This document shows, one piece after another, positions 19,150 to 28,155 of a DNA stretch of 46,691 bases. Under the pieces are notes generated by a model. That model made no database searches, was not told the DNA's origin, and was given only the letters and a program-made list of their open reading frames with translations. The position numbers and the translations under genes are program-made. Within the stretch, counting starts at the first letter, position 1. Every line of letters begins with the position of its first letter. Source of the DNA: Lysobacter enzymogenes (GTDB lineage: Bacteria > Pseudomonadota > Gammaproteobacteria > Xanthomonadales > Xanthomonadaceae); assembly GCF_900106525.1 (NCBI RefSeq), contig NZ_FNOG01000013.1:1-46691 (forward strand). The letters are read 5' to 3'.

Positions 19150-20178
19150 TCAGCGCATGTACGGCGCGGTCGAGTTCTCGACCTGCTTTTGCTTGATCGC
19201 CTGGACCTTGGCCTGCTCTTCCTCGAGCGACATGCGGTGCCGCGGCGCGATGTTCGGCTCGATCAGGCGCAGCCAGTTGCGGGTGATCTGCTTGCTCTCG
19301 TCCTGGCAGCGCAGCGCGCGCGCCTCGGGCAGCCGGCCGCTGGTGACGATGCGCAGGTACTTGCCCGGGTCGTGGCCGTAGATCATGCACTGCAGGTTGA
19401 AGAAGCGCTGCGCGCCGACCGAATGCTCGTCGGCGTAGGTGGCCATGTCGTGGTTGCCGCCGTCGGTCAGCAGAAAGAAGTTCGACGCCATCTGCAGGTT
19501 CTGGGCGATGTCGCCGTCGGACTCGTCGGAGCTGACCAGCGACAGCATCAAGGTGGTGGCGAGCTGGTCGACCGCGTCTTCCTCGCGCCCGGTCTGCGGC
19601 AGGTCGAGCATGTCGACCAGGGCGTGGCCGGTCTCGTGCAGCATCAGGAAGCGCAGGTTCGCCATCAGGTACTTGAGCTGGTCGCCGGTGCTGCCGCCGT
19701 TGGCCTGGACCACCGCCGCGCCCTGGCGCACCAGCAGGTCCAGCATCTCGTAGCACAGCACCACGTCGCCCTTGTCGCGGGCGTAGAAGGCGTTGATGGT
19801 GCCGCACTCGGCGGTGATGAAGTTGATCGGCCGCGGCAGGGTCAGCCAGCCGTCGAGCTGATTGACCTCCGGCAGGTGGTGCAGGATGTCGATCTCGCTG
19901 GCCATGTTGTACATCGCCAGCAGCTCGGGATTGCGCGGGGACACGTACTTGTAGGTGAAGTGGGTGCCGTCGGCCTTCTCTTCCTGCGCCGCTTGCGCCG
20001 CGACCGGCGCGATCTCGGCGGGCGCGGCGGTTTCGGCCGGCTTGGGCGCCGGCAGCGCGGCGGCGGGCGCCGGCGCGGGCGCGGCGGCCTGCCGCTTCTG
20101 CCAGGCGCTGTAGCCCCAGACCGAACAGACCGCGATCAAGGCCGCGGCCAGCACGCCGATGATGATCTTCTGAACCAT
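19150..20178 (-). CDS. DUF4344-type putative metallopeptidase, membrane-anchored
   Basis: 342 residues. One N-terminal membrane anchor (about 4-22), an Ala/Pro linker (31-66), then a domain with a zincin motif: HETGH at 181-185 (LMLHETGHALVDMLDLP) followed by REEDAVDQLAT, the likely third ligand region. The pattern FITAECGTINAFYARDKGDVVLCYEML upstream and EHSVGAQRFFNLQCMIYG downstream are typical of the DUF4344 family. It would sit in the periplasm facing outward. Substrate unknown; peptidase activity is predicted only. Confidence 0.88.
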   Translation of the reverse strand: MVQKIIIGVLAAALIAVCSVWGYSAWQKRQAAAPAPAPAAALPAPKPAETAAPAEIAPVAAQAAQEEKADGTHFTYKYVSPRNPELLAMYNMASEIDILHHLPEVNQLDGWLTLPRPINFITAECGTINAFYARDKGDVVLCYEMLDLLVRQGAAVVQANGGSTGDQLKYLMANLRFLMLHETGHALVDMLDLPQTGREEDAVDQLATTLMLSLVSSDESDGDIAQNLQMASNFFLLTDGGNHDMATYADEHSVGAQRFFNLQCMIYGHDPGKYLRIVTSGRLPEARALRCQDESKQITRNWLRLIEPNIAPRHRMSLEEEQAKVQAIKQKQVENSTAPYMR

Positions 20179-20512
20179 TGTGTGTCGCTCTCGTCAGGAA
20201 AGTCGCGGGGCGTGAGAGCCCCGGTTCGAGCGCACAGACGCGAGCGGCGAACGGTTCCGGCGATGCGTTCGGGGCGGCGCGCCGCTCCGGACGGTCCCCC
20301 ATCGGGCCGGTCCGATCGGCGCGTATAGGCATCCCTGCACCGTCGGGCCGGATGGTACTCCGATGTTTTCGAGAAATGCATCAGGTTTTGCCGCTAATGA
20401 CAGTAGGAACTGTTCGGGCGGCGGGGTGTGCGGGGCGGTTCGATGGGCGGGCTGCGGGGCGATGCGGGTTGCGGTTGCGACATCGCGCGGGCGGCGCGAG
20501 CTGTGGGTTCGC

Positions 20513-20537
20513 GGTCGCGGCTTGCGCCGCTCCTACA
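20513..20537 (-). repeat. REP-like palindromic repeat, single copy
   Basis: One minus-oriented TGTAGGAG-family palindrome. Confidence 0.8.
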
Positions 20538-20707
20538 GGGGGGCTTCGGGTGCGGCGCGGTGGGCTGGGTCTCGTAGTGGACCTTCTGTGCCATGCGTTT
20601 GCGCTTGGCGGGCGAGGTCGCGGGATTCCGTGTCCGGGGCTGCACGACGGTTTCATCGGTAAGGAACATCGGGCCGCGGGCGGGCCGCCGCCGCGCGCGC
20701 GGCGCCG

Positions 20708-20713
20708 TACACT
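20708..20713 (+). promoter_or_regulatory. Possible -10 element of aceK
   Basis: TACACT ending six bases before the ATG at 20720; a transcript from it would be leaderless or nearly so. No Shine-Dalgarno sequence is visible. Confidence 0.35.
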
Positions 20714-20719
20714 GCGGCC

Positions 20720-22450
20720 ATGTCCGCCGCCCCCGACACCCTTGCCGAAGCGGTCGCCGTCGCCGGCCAGATCCGCGATGCGTTCGCCGATTACCACGCG
20801 CGCTTCGCCGCGATCACCCGGCGCGCGCAAGGCCGCTTCGAGCGCGGCGACTGGAACGGCGCGCGCGAGGATGCGGTCGAGCGCATCGCCCTGTACGACC
20901 GCTGCGTCGGCGAGGCCGGGCAGGCGCTGGAGACGCGGCTGGGCCTGCGCGCGCGCGAACGCGCGCTGTGGTCGCGGGTGCGCGAGGCCTACGCCGACAC
21001 CGTCGCGCCGCTGCTCGACGGCGAGCTGTACAAGACCTTCTTCAACACCCTGACCCGGCGCTTCTTCAAGACCCGCGGGGTGGACCCGGCGCTGGAGTTC
21101 GTGGCGCTGGACATCGAGCCGACCGACGCGATCACCCACCCGGTGGCACGGCACAGCTATGCGGTGTCCGGCGACCGCTTGGTCGAGACCTTCATGCGTG
21201 TGCTCGACGACTACCCTTTCGCCGTGCCCTACGCCCACCGCACCCGCTGCGCGGCCGGCATCGCGGTGCGGCTGCAGGAGGATCTGCAGCACTGGGGCCC
21301 GCAGCCGGTGCGCGCGGTGGAGTTGCTGGACACGGTGTTCTATCGCGAACGCCGCGCCTATCTGGTCGGCCGGGTGTTCGGCGAACGCAGTTTCTCGCCG
21401 TGCGTGATCGCGCTGGTCAACGAGGACGGTGCGCTGCGGGTCGACGCGGTGCTGACCCTGCGCGCCGAGGTGGTGCAGCTTTTCAGCTACTCGCGCAGCT
21501 ATTTCCACGCCGACCTGCCCACGGTCGGCGACGCGGTGGTGTTCCTGCGCACGCTGCTGCCGGGCAAGCCGATCGACGAGCTCTACACCGTGCTCGGCCG
21601 CGCCAAGCAGGGCAAGACCGAGCGCTACCGCACCTTCTTCCGCCAGTTCGCCGCGCAGCCGGGCGAGCGCCTGATCCGCGCCGAAGGCGAGCGCGGCATG
21701 GTCATGGCGGTGTTCACCCTGCCCAGCTATCCGCTGGTGTTCAAGCTGATCCGCGACCGCTTCGCCTACCCGAAAGAAGTCGCGCGCGAGGAGGTGGAAG
21801 CCAAGTACTCGCTGGTGTTCCACCACGACCGCGTCGGCCGGCTGGTCGATGCGCAGCCGTTCCGCTTCCTGCGTTTTCCGCGCGCGCGCTTCGATCCGGA
21901 CCTGCTCAACGAATTGCTGGACACGTGCGCCGGCAGCATCACCCTCGACGGCGACGACCTGGTGCTGCACCTGTGCTACGTCGAGCGCCGCCTGCGCCCC
22001 CTCAACCTGTACGTGCGCGAGCAGACGCCGGAGGCCGCGCGCGCGGCGGTGATCGACTACGGCCAGGCGATCCGCGATCTGGCCTTGAGCAACATCTTCC
22101 CCGGCGATTTGTTGCTGAAGAACTTCGGCGTGTCGCGCCACGGGCGGGCGATCTTCTACGACTACGACGAGCTGTGTCTGGTCAGCGACTGCCGCTTCCG
22201 CGAGGTGCCGGCGCCGCGCAACCACGAAGAAGAAATGGAATCGGGCGCGTGGTTCTACGCCCACGGCAACGACGTGTTCCCCGAGCAGTTCCCGCGCTTC
22301 CTCGGCCTGAGCCCGCCGCTGCTGGCCGCGCTGATGCACGCCCACGGCGAGATTTTCCAGGTCGATTGGTGGCGGCAGGTGCAGGCCGGGCTCGCGGCCG
22401 GGCGGATCAACGATGTGGCGCCGTATCCGTCGGCGCGGCGGCTGCCTTAG
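20720..22450 (+). CDS. aceK: Isocitrate dehydrogenase kinase/phosphatase
   Basis: 576-residue AceK, the bifunctional cytosolic enzyme that phosphorylates and dephosphorylates ICD and thereby steers isocitrate between the TCA cycle and the glyoxylate bypass. The N-terminal regulatory domain runs to about residue 310; the kinase-like domain has the nucleotide-binding [15 protein letters not shown] and Lys342 in [10 protein letters not shown] (E. coli Lys336), then [26 protein letters not shown], the catalytic/metal region with Asp, Asn and Asp. Length and motifs match E. coli AceK (578 aa). aceA and aceB are not in the window; icd is 4 kb upstream. Confidence 0.96.
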   Translation: MSAAPDTLAEAVAVAGQIRDAFADYHARFAAITRRAQGRFERGDWNGAREDAVERIALYDRCVGEAGQALETRLGLRARERALWSRVREAYADTVAPLLDGELYKTFFNTLTRRFFKTRGVDPALEFVALDIEPTDAITHPVARHSYAVSGDRLVETFMRVLDDYPFAVPYAHRTRCAAGIAVRLQEDLQHWGPQPVRAVELLDTVFYRERRAYLVGRVFGERSFSPCVIALVNEDGALRVDAVLTLRAEVVQLFSYSRSYFHADLPTVGDAVVFLRTLLPGKPIDELYTVLGRAKQGKTERYRTFFRQFAAQPGERLIRAEGERGMVMAVFTLPSYPLVFKLIRDRFAYPKEVAREEVEAKYSLVFHHDRVGRLVDAQPFRFLRFPRARFDPDLLNELLDTCAGSITLDGDDLVLHLCYVERRLRPLNLYVREQTPEAARAAVIDYGQAIRDLALSNIFPGDLLLKNFGVSRHGRAIFYDYDELCLVSDCRFREVPAPRNHEEEMESGAWFYAHGNDVFPEQFPRFLGLSPPLLAALMHAHGEIFQVDWWRQVQAGLAAGRINDVAPYPSARRLP

Positions 22451-22474
22451 CCGGCGCGCCCGGTGGACGCGCGC

Positions 22475-23770
22475 TCAGTTGGCGGCGAACGCCGGCGGCA
22501 GGTCCGGCAGGTCGGCCAGATTCAATTCCAGGCGGGTGGCGCCGTCGTCAGCTTCGGCGCCGATGGTGAACACGCCGGCGGCGATGATGCGCAGTTCGGC
22601 GGCGCCGTCGCTCAACAGCGCTTCGCGCACAGCCGGGTCGAAGGTCGGATGCAGGTGGATCCGCACCGGCCCGCGCAACGGCCGCGCCGGATCCAGCGAG
22701 CGTACCCGGATGGTCACCGCGCAGGTCTGGCCGGTTTCGCTCAGCGGCTGCACCTGGGCGCTGAGTTCGCGGCCGTCGGCGCTGGCCTGGCCGCCGAAGC
22801 GGCCGAGGTTGGGGTCGCTGTCCCAGACGTCCTGCTGCGCCGCGGCGGCTTCGCCCGAGGCGATGTCCTGCTTGTATTGCTTGTAGTCGCCGATCAAGCG
22901 CGTCCACGATTCGCGGGTCGGCCAGACGCTGCGCGCGCGCTGCGCGCCGACCTGCAACGGCGCGACCGTGCCGCTCTGCAGGAAGCTGGCAGCGCGGCTC
23001 ATCTCCTGCGCCTCGCTGCTGGCCTGTTCGGCCTGTTCGCGCGCCTGTCGCGCCTGTTCGTCGGCTTCACGCGCGGCTTGCTCGGCCTGTGCCTTGCGCT
23101 CGCGCTCGAGGTCGGCGTTGCGTTCGGCCGCTTCGGCGTCCTGCTTGGCCTGCTGCGCGACCTCCTCGGCGTCCGCGGCGCGACGCTCGGCCAACTCGCG
23201 CTCGCGCCGCTCCGCCGCGACCGCGGTCTCGTTGTATTCCAGGTAATAGACGAACGCGGTGCGGGTCCAGATGTAGAACCCGATGAAACCGAACAGCAGC
23301 GAGGCCAGCAGCACGAAGCCGGCGCTGGGCGCGCCGTCCGCGCCCAGGCCCCAGGCGATCGCGACCTGACGCGAGAGCGCCTGGAACTCGCTGGAAATGC
23401 GCTGGGCTTCGACCAGGCCGATGCCGACCACGATCTTGGTCAGCCAGTCGCTGATCTGCTCCAGGTTGGTGTTGTGGGCGAAACCGCCGCCCGGCGCGAC
23501 CGTGGGCTGGCCGTTGCCGGCGGCGGGTGCGGCCACCGCCAGCGAGCGCGGGATGCCGAACAGGAAGCCGAGCGTGGCGCCGGACAGCATCGCGGCGAAC
23601 ACCGCGCCGAGCACGGCGCCGACGACATAGTCCGAGGCCGCCAGCGCCGCCGCGACGACGATGCCGGCAAACAATCCGCCGAGAATGCGCAGCGCCGCCT
23701 TCTGGATCGCGGCGACCTGATCGCCCGGGTTGCGTGCGGCCGGCGCGCCGGTTGCGGTCGGATCGTTCAT
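22475..23770 (-). CDS. Membrane protein with coiled coil and C-terminal YEATS-like (pYEATS) domain
   Basis: 431 residues. Two hydrophobic segments at about 27-45 and 49-72 ending in GFLFGIPR, a conserved-looking NTNLEQISDWLTKIVVGIGL (100-119), a third membrane segment (149-168), a long Ala/Glu/Arg-rich coiled coil (about 180-265) and a C-terminal beta domain (about 335-425) with VRIHLHPTFDP, GVFTIGAEADDGAT and LELNLADLPDLPPAF. The last pattern resembles the prokaryotic YEATS domain described in predicted signalling/conflict systems. Topology suggests a cytoplasmic coiled coil and sensor. Family assignment by eye; partner proteins not obvious nearby. Confidence 0.8.
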   Translation of the reverse strand: MNDPTATGAPAARNPGDQVAAIQKAALRILGGLFAGIVVAAALAASDYVVGAVLGAVFAAMLSGATLGFLFGIPRSLAVAAPAAGNGQPTVAPGGGFAHNTNLEQISDWLTKIVVGIGLVEAQRISSEFQALSRQVAIAWGLGADGAPSAGFVLLASLLFGFIGFYIWTRTAFVYYLEYNETAVAAERRERELAERRAADAEEVAQQAKQDAEAAERNADLERERKAQAEQAAREADEQARQAREQAEQASSEAQEMSRAASFLQSGTVAPLQVGAQRARSVWPTRESWTRLIGDYKQYKQDIASGEAAAAQQDVWDSDPNLGRFGGQASADGRELSAQVQPLSETGQTCAVTIRVRSLDPARPLRGPVRIHLHPTFDPAVREALLSDGAAELRIIAAGVFTIGAEADDGATRLELNLADLPDLPPAFAAN

Positions 23771-23895
23771 GGCGGCATTCCCCCGAGTGCCCGATGCGCG
23801 GCGGCGGCCGCGCGCGTTCCTTCGTCAGTACCTTCCTTCGCCAGGATCAACGCAGCCGCGCGGGGGGCGCGGCCACCGGGCCGGGGGTGCCGCGC

Positions 23896-24135
23896 TCAGG
23901 CGCAGCCGCGCGCGCCGTCGCAGCCGGCTTCGACCCGCGCGCTTTGCGCCGGCCACAGCCGCAGCCACCAGCGGCGCCAGTCGGCGCGCGGTGCGGCTTG
24001 AGCCGGGCGCGAGGCGGGCACATAGGCGGCCGGCCGGCGCGGCGGCGCCGGCGTGGCGGCCGGCGACTCGTCGTCCGCGTCGCGCGGATCGACGAAATGG
24101 CCGTGCAGGAACATCAGATTCTTGTAGATATTCAT
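23896..24135 (-). CDS. Small orphan protein divergent from LysR gene
   Basis: 79 residues beginning MNIYKNLMFLHGHF; then a proline/alanine-rich disordered stretch and a Trp-rich segment ADWRRWWLRLWP, with two cysteines at the end. AAGGAG nine bases before ATG 24135. It is 162 bp from the divergent LysR gene, whose target it may be (inference). No family recognised; no clear signal peptide. Confidence 0.68.
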   Translation of the reverse strand: MNIYKNLMFLHGHFVDPRDADDESPAATPAPPRRPAAYVPASRPAQAAPRADWRRWWLRLWPAQSARVEAGCDGARGCA

Positions 24136-24297
24136 GGCCTGGTCTCCTTGAGGACCGAGCCCCGCCGGCGCGTGGGGAACGCCGGGGGCTGCGGACGAAG
24201 CTCAGGCTACGCTCGCCAAATACGGCAAAAAAGCGATACGTTTGCAAGCCAGACTTGAGCCGGATCGAACGCTCCGCCACCACCGGGAACCGCCGCG

Positions 24298-25257
24298 ATG
24301 AACCGTCCGCCGTTGCACGCCCTGCTGGGTTTCGCCACCGCCGCACGCTTGAACAACCTCACCCGCGCGGCCGAACAGATGCACCTCACCGTCAGCGCCC
24401 TGAGCCACCAGATCCGCACCCTGGAGCAGCGCCTGGGCCGGCGCTTGTTCGAACGCGGCCCGCGCGGGGTGCGCCTGACCGCCGACGGCGAGCGCCTGCT
24501 GTCGGTGGTGGCGCCGCACCTGGACGCGCTCGACCACGCCCTGCGCCCGTACAGCCCGCGCCGCGACGACGTGCTGACGCTGAGCCTGATGGCCTCGATG
24601 GCCTCGTCCTGGCTGGTGCCGCGGCTGGGCGGCTTCGTCGCCCGCTATCCGCAGCTCGAACTCAACCTGTTCTCGTCCGCGGCGCTGGTCGATTTCGACC
24701 GCGAGCCCGGCATCGACGCGGCCATGCGCGGCGGCTACGGGCGCTGGCCGGGGCTGGTGATCGAGCACCTGTTCGACGAAACCCTGATCCCGGTGGCGAG
24801 CCCGGCGCTGGTGGAGCGCATGGGCGGCCTGCCGGCGCAGGAAGACCTGCACCGCTGGCCGCTGCTGGGCGACCTGTCCACGTATTGGCAGGACTGGTTC
24901 GACCGTTACGGCGGCAAGCCGCCGGCGCGCTTCGTCGCCCACTTCGACGACTCCGAGACCATGCACCGCGCCGCGGTCGAAGGCCTGGGCGTGGCGCTGG
25001 GGCGGATGGCGCGCACCCGCCTGCTGATCCGCAACGGCCAGCTGGTGCCGCTGAGCCAGGGCCGGCTGAAGATCGACTGGGGCCATTACCTGGTGTATCC
25101 GCCGCGCTCGGTCGATCACGCCGGGCTGGAATCTTTCCGCACCTGGCTGCATGAACAGGCACGCGAGTACGTCGAACAGATGGACAGCGACCTCGCCGTG
25201 CGCGACCTCGCCGGCGCGCCGGCGGCGACGCGCAAGCCGCGCGCGAAGCGGGCCTGA
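24298..25257 (+). CDS. LysR-family transcriptional regulator, GcvA-like
   Basis: 319 residues. N-terminal winged helix-turn-helix at about 9-68 (LNNLTRAAEQMHLTVSALSH), with the GcvA-type sequence LGRRLFERGPRGVRLTADG, then the effector domain (about 92-295). A basic tail follows (ATRKPRAKRA). The GcvA/AmpR subgroup often controls a divergent gene; here that is the 79-residue orphan. Intergenic DNA contains the A-rich stretch at 24219-24232, unusual for this genome and a candidate operator/promoter region. Confidence 0.92.
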   Translation: MNRPPLHALLGFATAARLNNLTRAAEQMHLTVSALSHQIRTLEQRLGRRLFERGPRGVRLTADGERLLSVVAPHLDALDHALRPYSPRRDDVLTLSLMASMASSWLVPRLGGFVARYPQLELNLFSSAALVDFDREPGIDAAMRGGYGRWPGLVIEHLFDETLIPVASPALVERMGGLPAQEDLHRWPLLGDLSTYWQDWFDRYGGKPPARFVAHFDDSETMHRAAVEGLGVALGRMARTRLLIRNGQLVPLSQGRLKIDWGHYLVYPPRSVDHAGLESFRTWLHEQAREYVEQMDSDLAVRDLAGAPAATRKPRAKRA

Positions 25258-25375
25258 GCGTTCCTGTCGCAGCGCAGCGCGGCCGCGACCGGCTCGCCGC
25301 GCACAGTCGCGCTGCAGCGCAGGCTGAACGCATGCGGTAGGCTGCGGCCTTCCGAACGTCAATGGAGTGGGTTGC

Positions 25376-26539
25376 ATGGAACGTCAACGCCTTGCCCGAC
25401 TGCTGCTCGCCGCGGTGCTGCCCGCCGGCCTGTGCGCGGCCGCGCATGCCCAGGAAACCAAACCAACCGAAGCCGCCGTAGAGCAGGCCGCCGAGAAGCC
25501 GGCCGAAGCCGCGGCTGCGCAAGCCGCACCGCAGGCCGCGCAACCGGCCGCAACGCCGGCCGCCGTACCGACCGGCCCGGTGCCCACCGGCCCGGCGCAG
25601 ACGGGCGCCGAGAAGCCCGCAGAACAACCCGCGCCGAAGCCGGCCGAACCGGCCGCGGCGCCAGCCGCCGAAAAGCCGGCCGAGAAGCCTGCCGAAAAGA
25701 CCGCTGCCCAGGCCGCGCAAGCCGCGCCGAAGCCGGCCGAAAAGACCGCCGAGAAGCCGGCCGCGCGCAAGCCCGCCGCTGCCGCCGCCGCGGGCAATCC
25801 GCTCAAGGCCGCCATCGCCGGCAGCTGGCGCGATCCGAACAACATCGCCCGCGATCAATACCGCCATCCGCTGGAAACGCTGCAGTTCTTCGGCGTGCGC
25901 CCGGACCAGACCGTGGTCGAAATCACCCCGGGCGGCGGCTGGTACTCGGAAATCCTCGCCCCGTACCTGCGCGAGAAGGGCCGCTACGTGGCCGCGGTGG
26001 TCGATCCCGACAGCCAGACCAAGGACAGCGCGCGCATCTACTACGACAAGGCCAAGACCGGCCTGGAGAAGAAGTTCGCCGACGCGCCGCTGCAGTACGC
26101 CGCCGCCGTGGTCGCCGCCTACGACCCGTTCAAGCCCGCGTTCGGCCCGGCCAATTCGGCCGACGTGGTGCTGACCTTCCGCAACGTGCACAACTGGCGC
26201 AGCGCCGGCCAGGCCGAGGTGATGTTCAAGGGCTTCTTCGAGGTGCTCAAGCCGGGCGGCACGCTCGGCGTGGTCGAGCACCGCGCCAAGGCCGACGTGC
26301 CGGCCGACGACAAGAGCGGTTATGTCGGCCAGGCGCAGGTGATCGCGATGGCCGAGGCGGCCGGCTTCCGGCTCGAAGGCAAGAGCGAGGTCAACGCCAA
26401 CCCGCGCGACACCAAGGACTACCCGAAGGGCGTGTGGACCCTGCCGCCGAGCAATCAGCACGACGCGGCGGACGAGGCCAAGTACAAGGCGATCGGCGAG
26501 AGCGACCGGATGACGCTGCGGTTCCGCAAGCCGCGTTGA
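25376..26539 (+). CDS. Exported class I methyltransferase-fold protein with long Ala/Pro/Lys/Glu linker
   Basis: 387 residues. Signal peptide 1-26 (ending AAAHAQ), a low-complexity linker of about 27-140 built from AEKPAEK-like repeats, then a Rossmann methyltransferase domain of the COG4798 predicted-methyltransferase type: GSWRDPNNIARDQYRHP (149-165), motif I VVEITPGGGWYSEIL (180-194), later LTFRNVHNW, LKPGGTLGVVEHR, and NPRDTKDYPKGVWTLPPS. Start ATG 25376 has GGAG 9 bases upstream. Export of a SAM-binding fold is odd because SAM is cytosolic; activity is unproven. Confidence 0.88.
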   Translation: MERQRLARLLLAAVLPAGLCAAAHAQETKPTEAAVEQAAEKPAEAAAAQAAPQAAQPAATPAAVPTGPVPTGPAQTGAEKPAEQPAPKPAEPAAAPAAEKPAEKPAEKTAAQAAQAAPKPAEKTAEKPAARKPAAAAAAGNPLKAAIAGSWRDPNNIARDQYRHPLETLQFFGVRPDQTVVEITPGGGWYSEILAPYLREKGRYVAAVVDPDSQTKDSARIYYDKAKTGLEKKFADAPLQYAAAVVAAYDPFKPAFGPANSADVVLTFRNVHNWRSAGQAEVMFKGFFEVLKPGGTLGVVEHRAKADVPADDKSGYVGQAQVIAMAEAAGFRLEGKSEVNANPRDTKDYPKGVWTLPPSNQHDAADEAKYKAIGESDRMTLRFRKPR

Positions 26540-26570
26540 TCGCGGCGCGGTTCGATGATGTGGAAGAAGA

Positions 26571-26596
26571 AGCCGGCGCGCGAGCGTCGGCTTTTT
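26571..26596 (+). terminator. Intrinsic terminator after methyltransferase-like gene
   Basis: Nine-bp stem (26571-26579 with 26584-26592, one G-T pair), four-base loop, T run. Confidence 0.8.
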
Positions 26597-26702
26597 CGTT
26601 TGGCGTGGCGGTATTTGTGGCCGGCGGAACTTGGCGAGCGAGCGAGCGAGCGCGTGGCGGGCGCGCGGGCGTAGGCGTGTTGCGGCGCGGTTGAGTTGTC
26701 GC

Positions 26703-26727
26703 GGTCGCGGCTTGCGCCGCTTCTACA
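26703..26727 (-). repeat. REP-like palindromic repeat, single copy
   Basis: One minus-oriented TGTAGGAG-family copy with a single base change (TTCTACA for TCCTACA), just beyond the 3' end of the next minus-strand gene. Confidence 0.75.
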
Positions 26728-26739
26728 GGGGCTTCGGGG

Positions 26740-27309
26740 TCAGCGCGGGCGGACGGGGCGGTATTGCTTGCGTTCGCCGTAGGCGGCGGCCTTGTCGTCG
26801 ACGTTGGCGCACAGGCGCTCTTCGCACAGGGTCACGTCGGCCTGGTTGTAGGCGCGCAGCAGTTCGGCGGAGATGCGCTGGCGATCGATGTCGGCGCGGT
26901 ATTGCCACAGCAGCCAGCCGCCGCCGAGCAGCAACAGCAGCACGCTGCCGAACGCGGCGCCGACGATCTTCCACACCAGGTGCCGGTGCAACTGCTCCAT
27001 GCGCTTGAGCTGCGCCGCCAAGGTCTGCGAGCCGTCGTGGAGCAGGCTACCGGCCTCGCGCAGGCGTTTCTCGTAAGCGCCGACCGGTTCGGACAGACCG
27101 CTTTCGAGCTTGCCCATCACCGCGCCGGGCAGGCTGCGCAGGCTGTCGTCGGCCGATTGCCGCACCACGCCGGGCACTTGCTGCGCCAGCGCCTGCAGAT
27201 GTTCGGCCAGCGCGCGCTGGTGACGCTCGAGTTCTTCGCAGCGGCGCTCGAACTGCTCCATCAGTACTGCGGTCTTGCTGATCAGCGCTGTCAGCTCGTC
27301 GTGTTGCAT
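26740..27309 (-). CDS. Coiled-coil protein with one membrane segment
   Basis: 189 residues. Heptad-rich helix at about 5-45 (TAVLMEQFERRCEELERHQRA), a second amphipathic helix at 75-112, a single membrane segment at 113-136 (GSVLLLLLGGGWLLW) and a short C-terminal part with two cysteines (CEERLC). GGAG precedes the ATG at 27309. The layout resembles membrane-anchored relaxation/mobilisation accessory proteins, but no other transfer genes are near and that reading is weak. Function unknown. Confidence 0.75.
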   Translation of the reverse strand: MQHDELTALISKTAVLMEQFERRCEELERHQRALAEHLQALAQQVPGVVRQSADDSLRSLPGAVMGKLESGLSEPVGAYEKRLREAGSLLHDGSQTLAAQLKRMEQLHRHLVWKIVGAAFGSVLLLLLGGGWLLWQYRADIDRQRISAELLRAYNQADVTLCEERLCANVDDKAAAYGERKQYRPVRPR

Positions 27310-27717
27310 CCGCTTCTCCTTGCCGCTCCTTGTCCGCCGCGCCGGCCGGCGGGCGAACCCATTGCGCGTGCCGGCCCGAGCCTACGCGAGCGCTCGCGCC
27401 CGGGGCAACGCGGGGCGGCGGCGGTGCCAGCCGATTAGCGAGTCCGGCCCGGTCGCCCGCGGCTGATTCCCGCCCGCCCCGTCACATCCCGCCCGGCCCC
27501 CGCGTCTAGGTCGTCAGTCATGGCAACCCTGATCGGCCCCGCCACATCTCTATCCACGAACCCGGCAGATGCAGCCCGCCGGCCAGCCCCCAGAACCCGC
27601 CGGGGCATGACCAAAGAGACACATGACTTCCAGCACATAGCGACTTCCGCCCAGGTGTTGTACTTTACCAACACACCGAAGCACTACTACTCCACGACAG
27701 ACAGAAAGGACCCCACC

Positions 27718-27903
27718 ATGAACGCCACCAACGCCCGCACCGCCACCGCCGCCCCGACCACCAAGACCCCGGCCGCCAACGCCCCGGTCCGCCACGTCCA
27801 CCGCCAGCGCGACTTCGGCGTCGGCTACGGCAACTCCAGCGGCTACGCCAGCAACCGCAGCTACGCCAGCAACTGGGTCCAGCCGCGCTTCCGCTTCGCC
27901 TGA
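27718..27903 (+). CDS. 61-residue peptide with Gly/Ser/Tyr/Asn-rich C terminus
   Basis: Starts at ATG 27718 behind a clean AGAAAGGA. N-terminal half is Thr/Ala-rich and basic (RHVHRQRD); the C-terminal half is FGVGYGNSSGYASNRSYASN followed by WVQPRFRFA, with the near-repeats GYGNS / GYASN / SYASN. No signal peptide, no cysteine. The upstream 120 bp are the most A/T-rich stretch in this part of the window, suggesting a strong regulated promoter. A long hairpin downstream may terminate it. No family can be named with certainty; a structural peptide, or a modified-peptide precursor, are both open. Confidence 0.7.
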   Translation: MNATNARTATAAPTTKTPAANAPVRHVHRQRDFGVGYGNSSGYASNRSYASNWVQPRFRFA

Positions 27904-27948
27904 TCGGTAATCGCGCGTCCATGGTCCGGTGGTCCACGCTTCCCTGGT

Positions 27949-28013
27949 CCGGATCGGCGCACTGAGCGCTCCCTTTTCCCAAAGTCCCAGCGCGCGCCGA
28001 TCCGGCCTCTTTT
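27949..28013 (+). terminator. Possible large-loop terminator or attenuating hairpin
   Basis: Perfect 12-bp stem (27949-27960 with 27994-28005), 33-base loop, then CCTCTTTT. Located 46 bases after the 61-residue gene. The large loop makes it an unusual terminator. Confidence 0.4.
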
Positions 28014-28155
28014 CCCGGATTCCCCTAACCCGACCCGCAACCCGGCTGCACCCCGCTCCAGACCCTCGTAGCTCCACCCGCACCGCAGCTCGTTCCCGGC
28101 GCAAGCCGACACGTCCAGGCTGGTCCGGTCGTCGCCGCGTCGCTATCGTTGCCCG

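Larger units (their letters stand above)
20179..20719. other. Intergenic interval without convincing gene
   Basis: 541 bp between divergent genes. A single minus copy of the TGTAGGAG repeat lies at 20513-20537. TACACT at 20708-20713 is a possible -10 for aceK. Small open frames here translate the repeat and show no coding signs. Confidence 0.6.

Noticed and set aside
20394-20669. 91-codon minus-strand open frame upstream of aceK
   Set aside because: Its middle is the translated repeat (RSGASRD), a typical artefact; no SD and no recognisable domain.
27520-27717. N-terminal extension of the 61-residue peptide gene
   Set aside because: The extension has no SD and reads through the A/T-rich promoter-like region; ATG 27718 has a clear SD.
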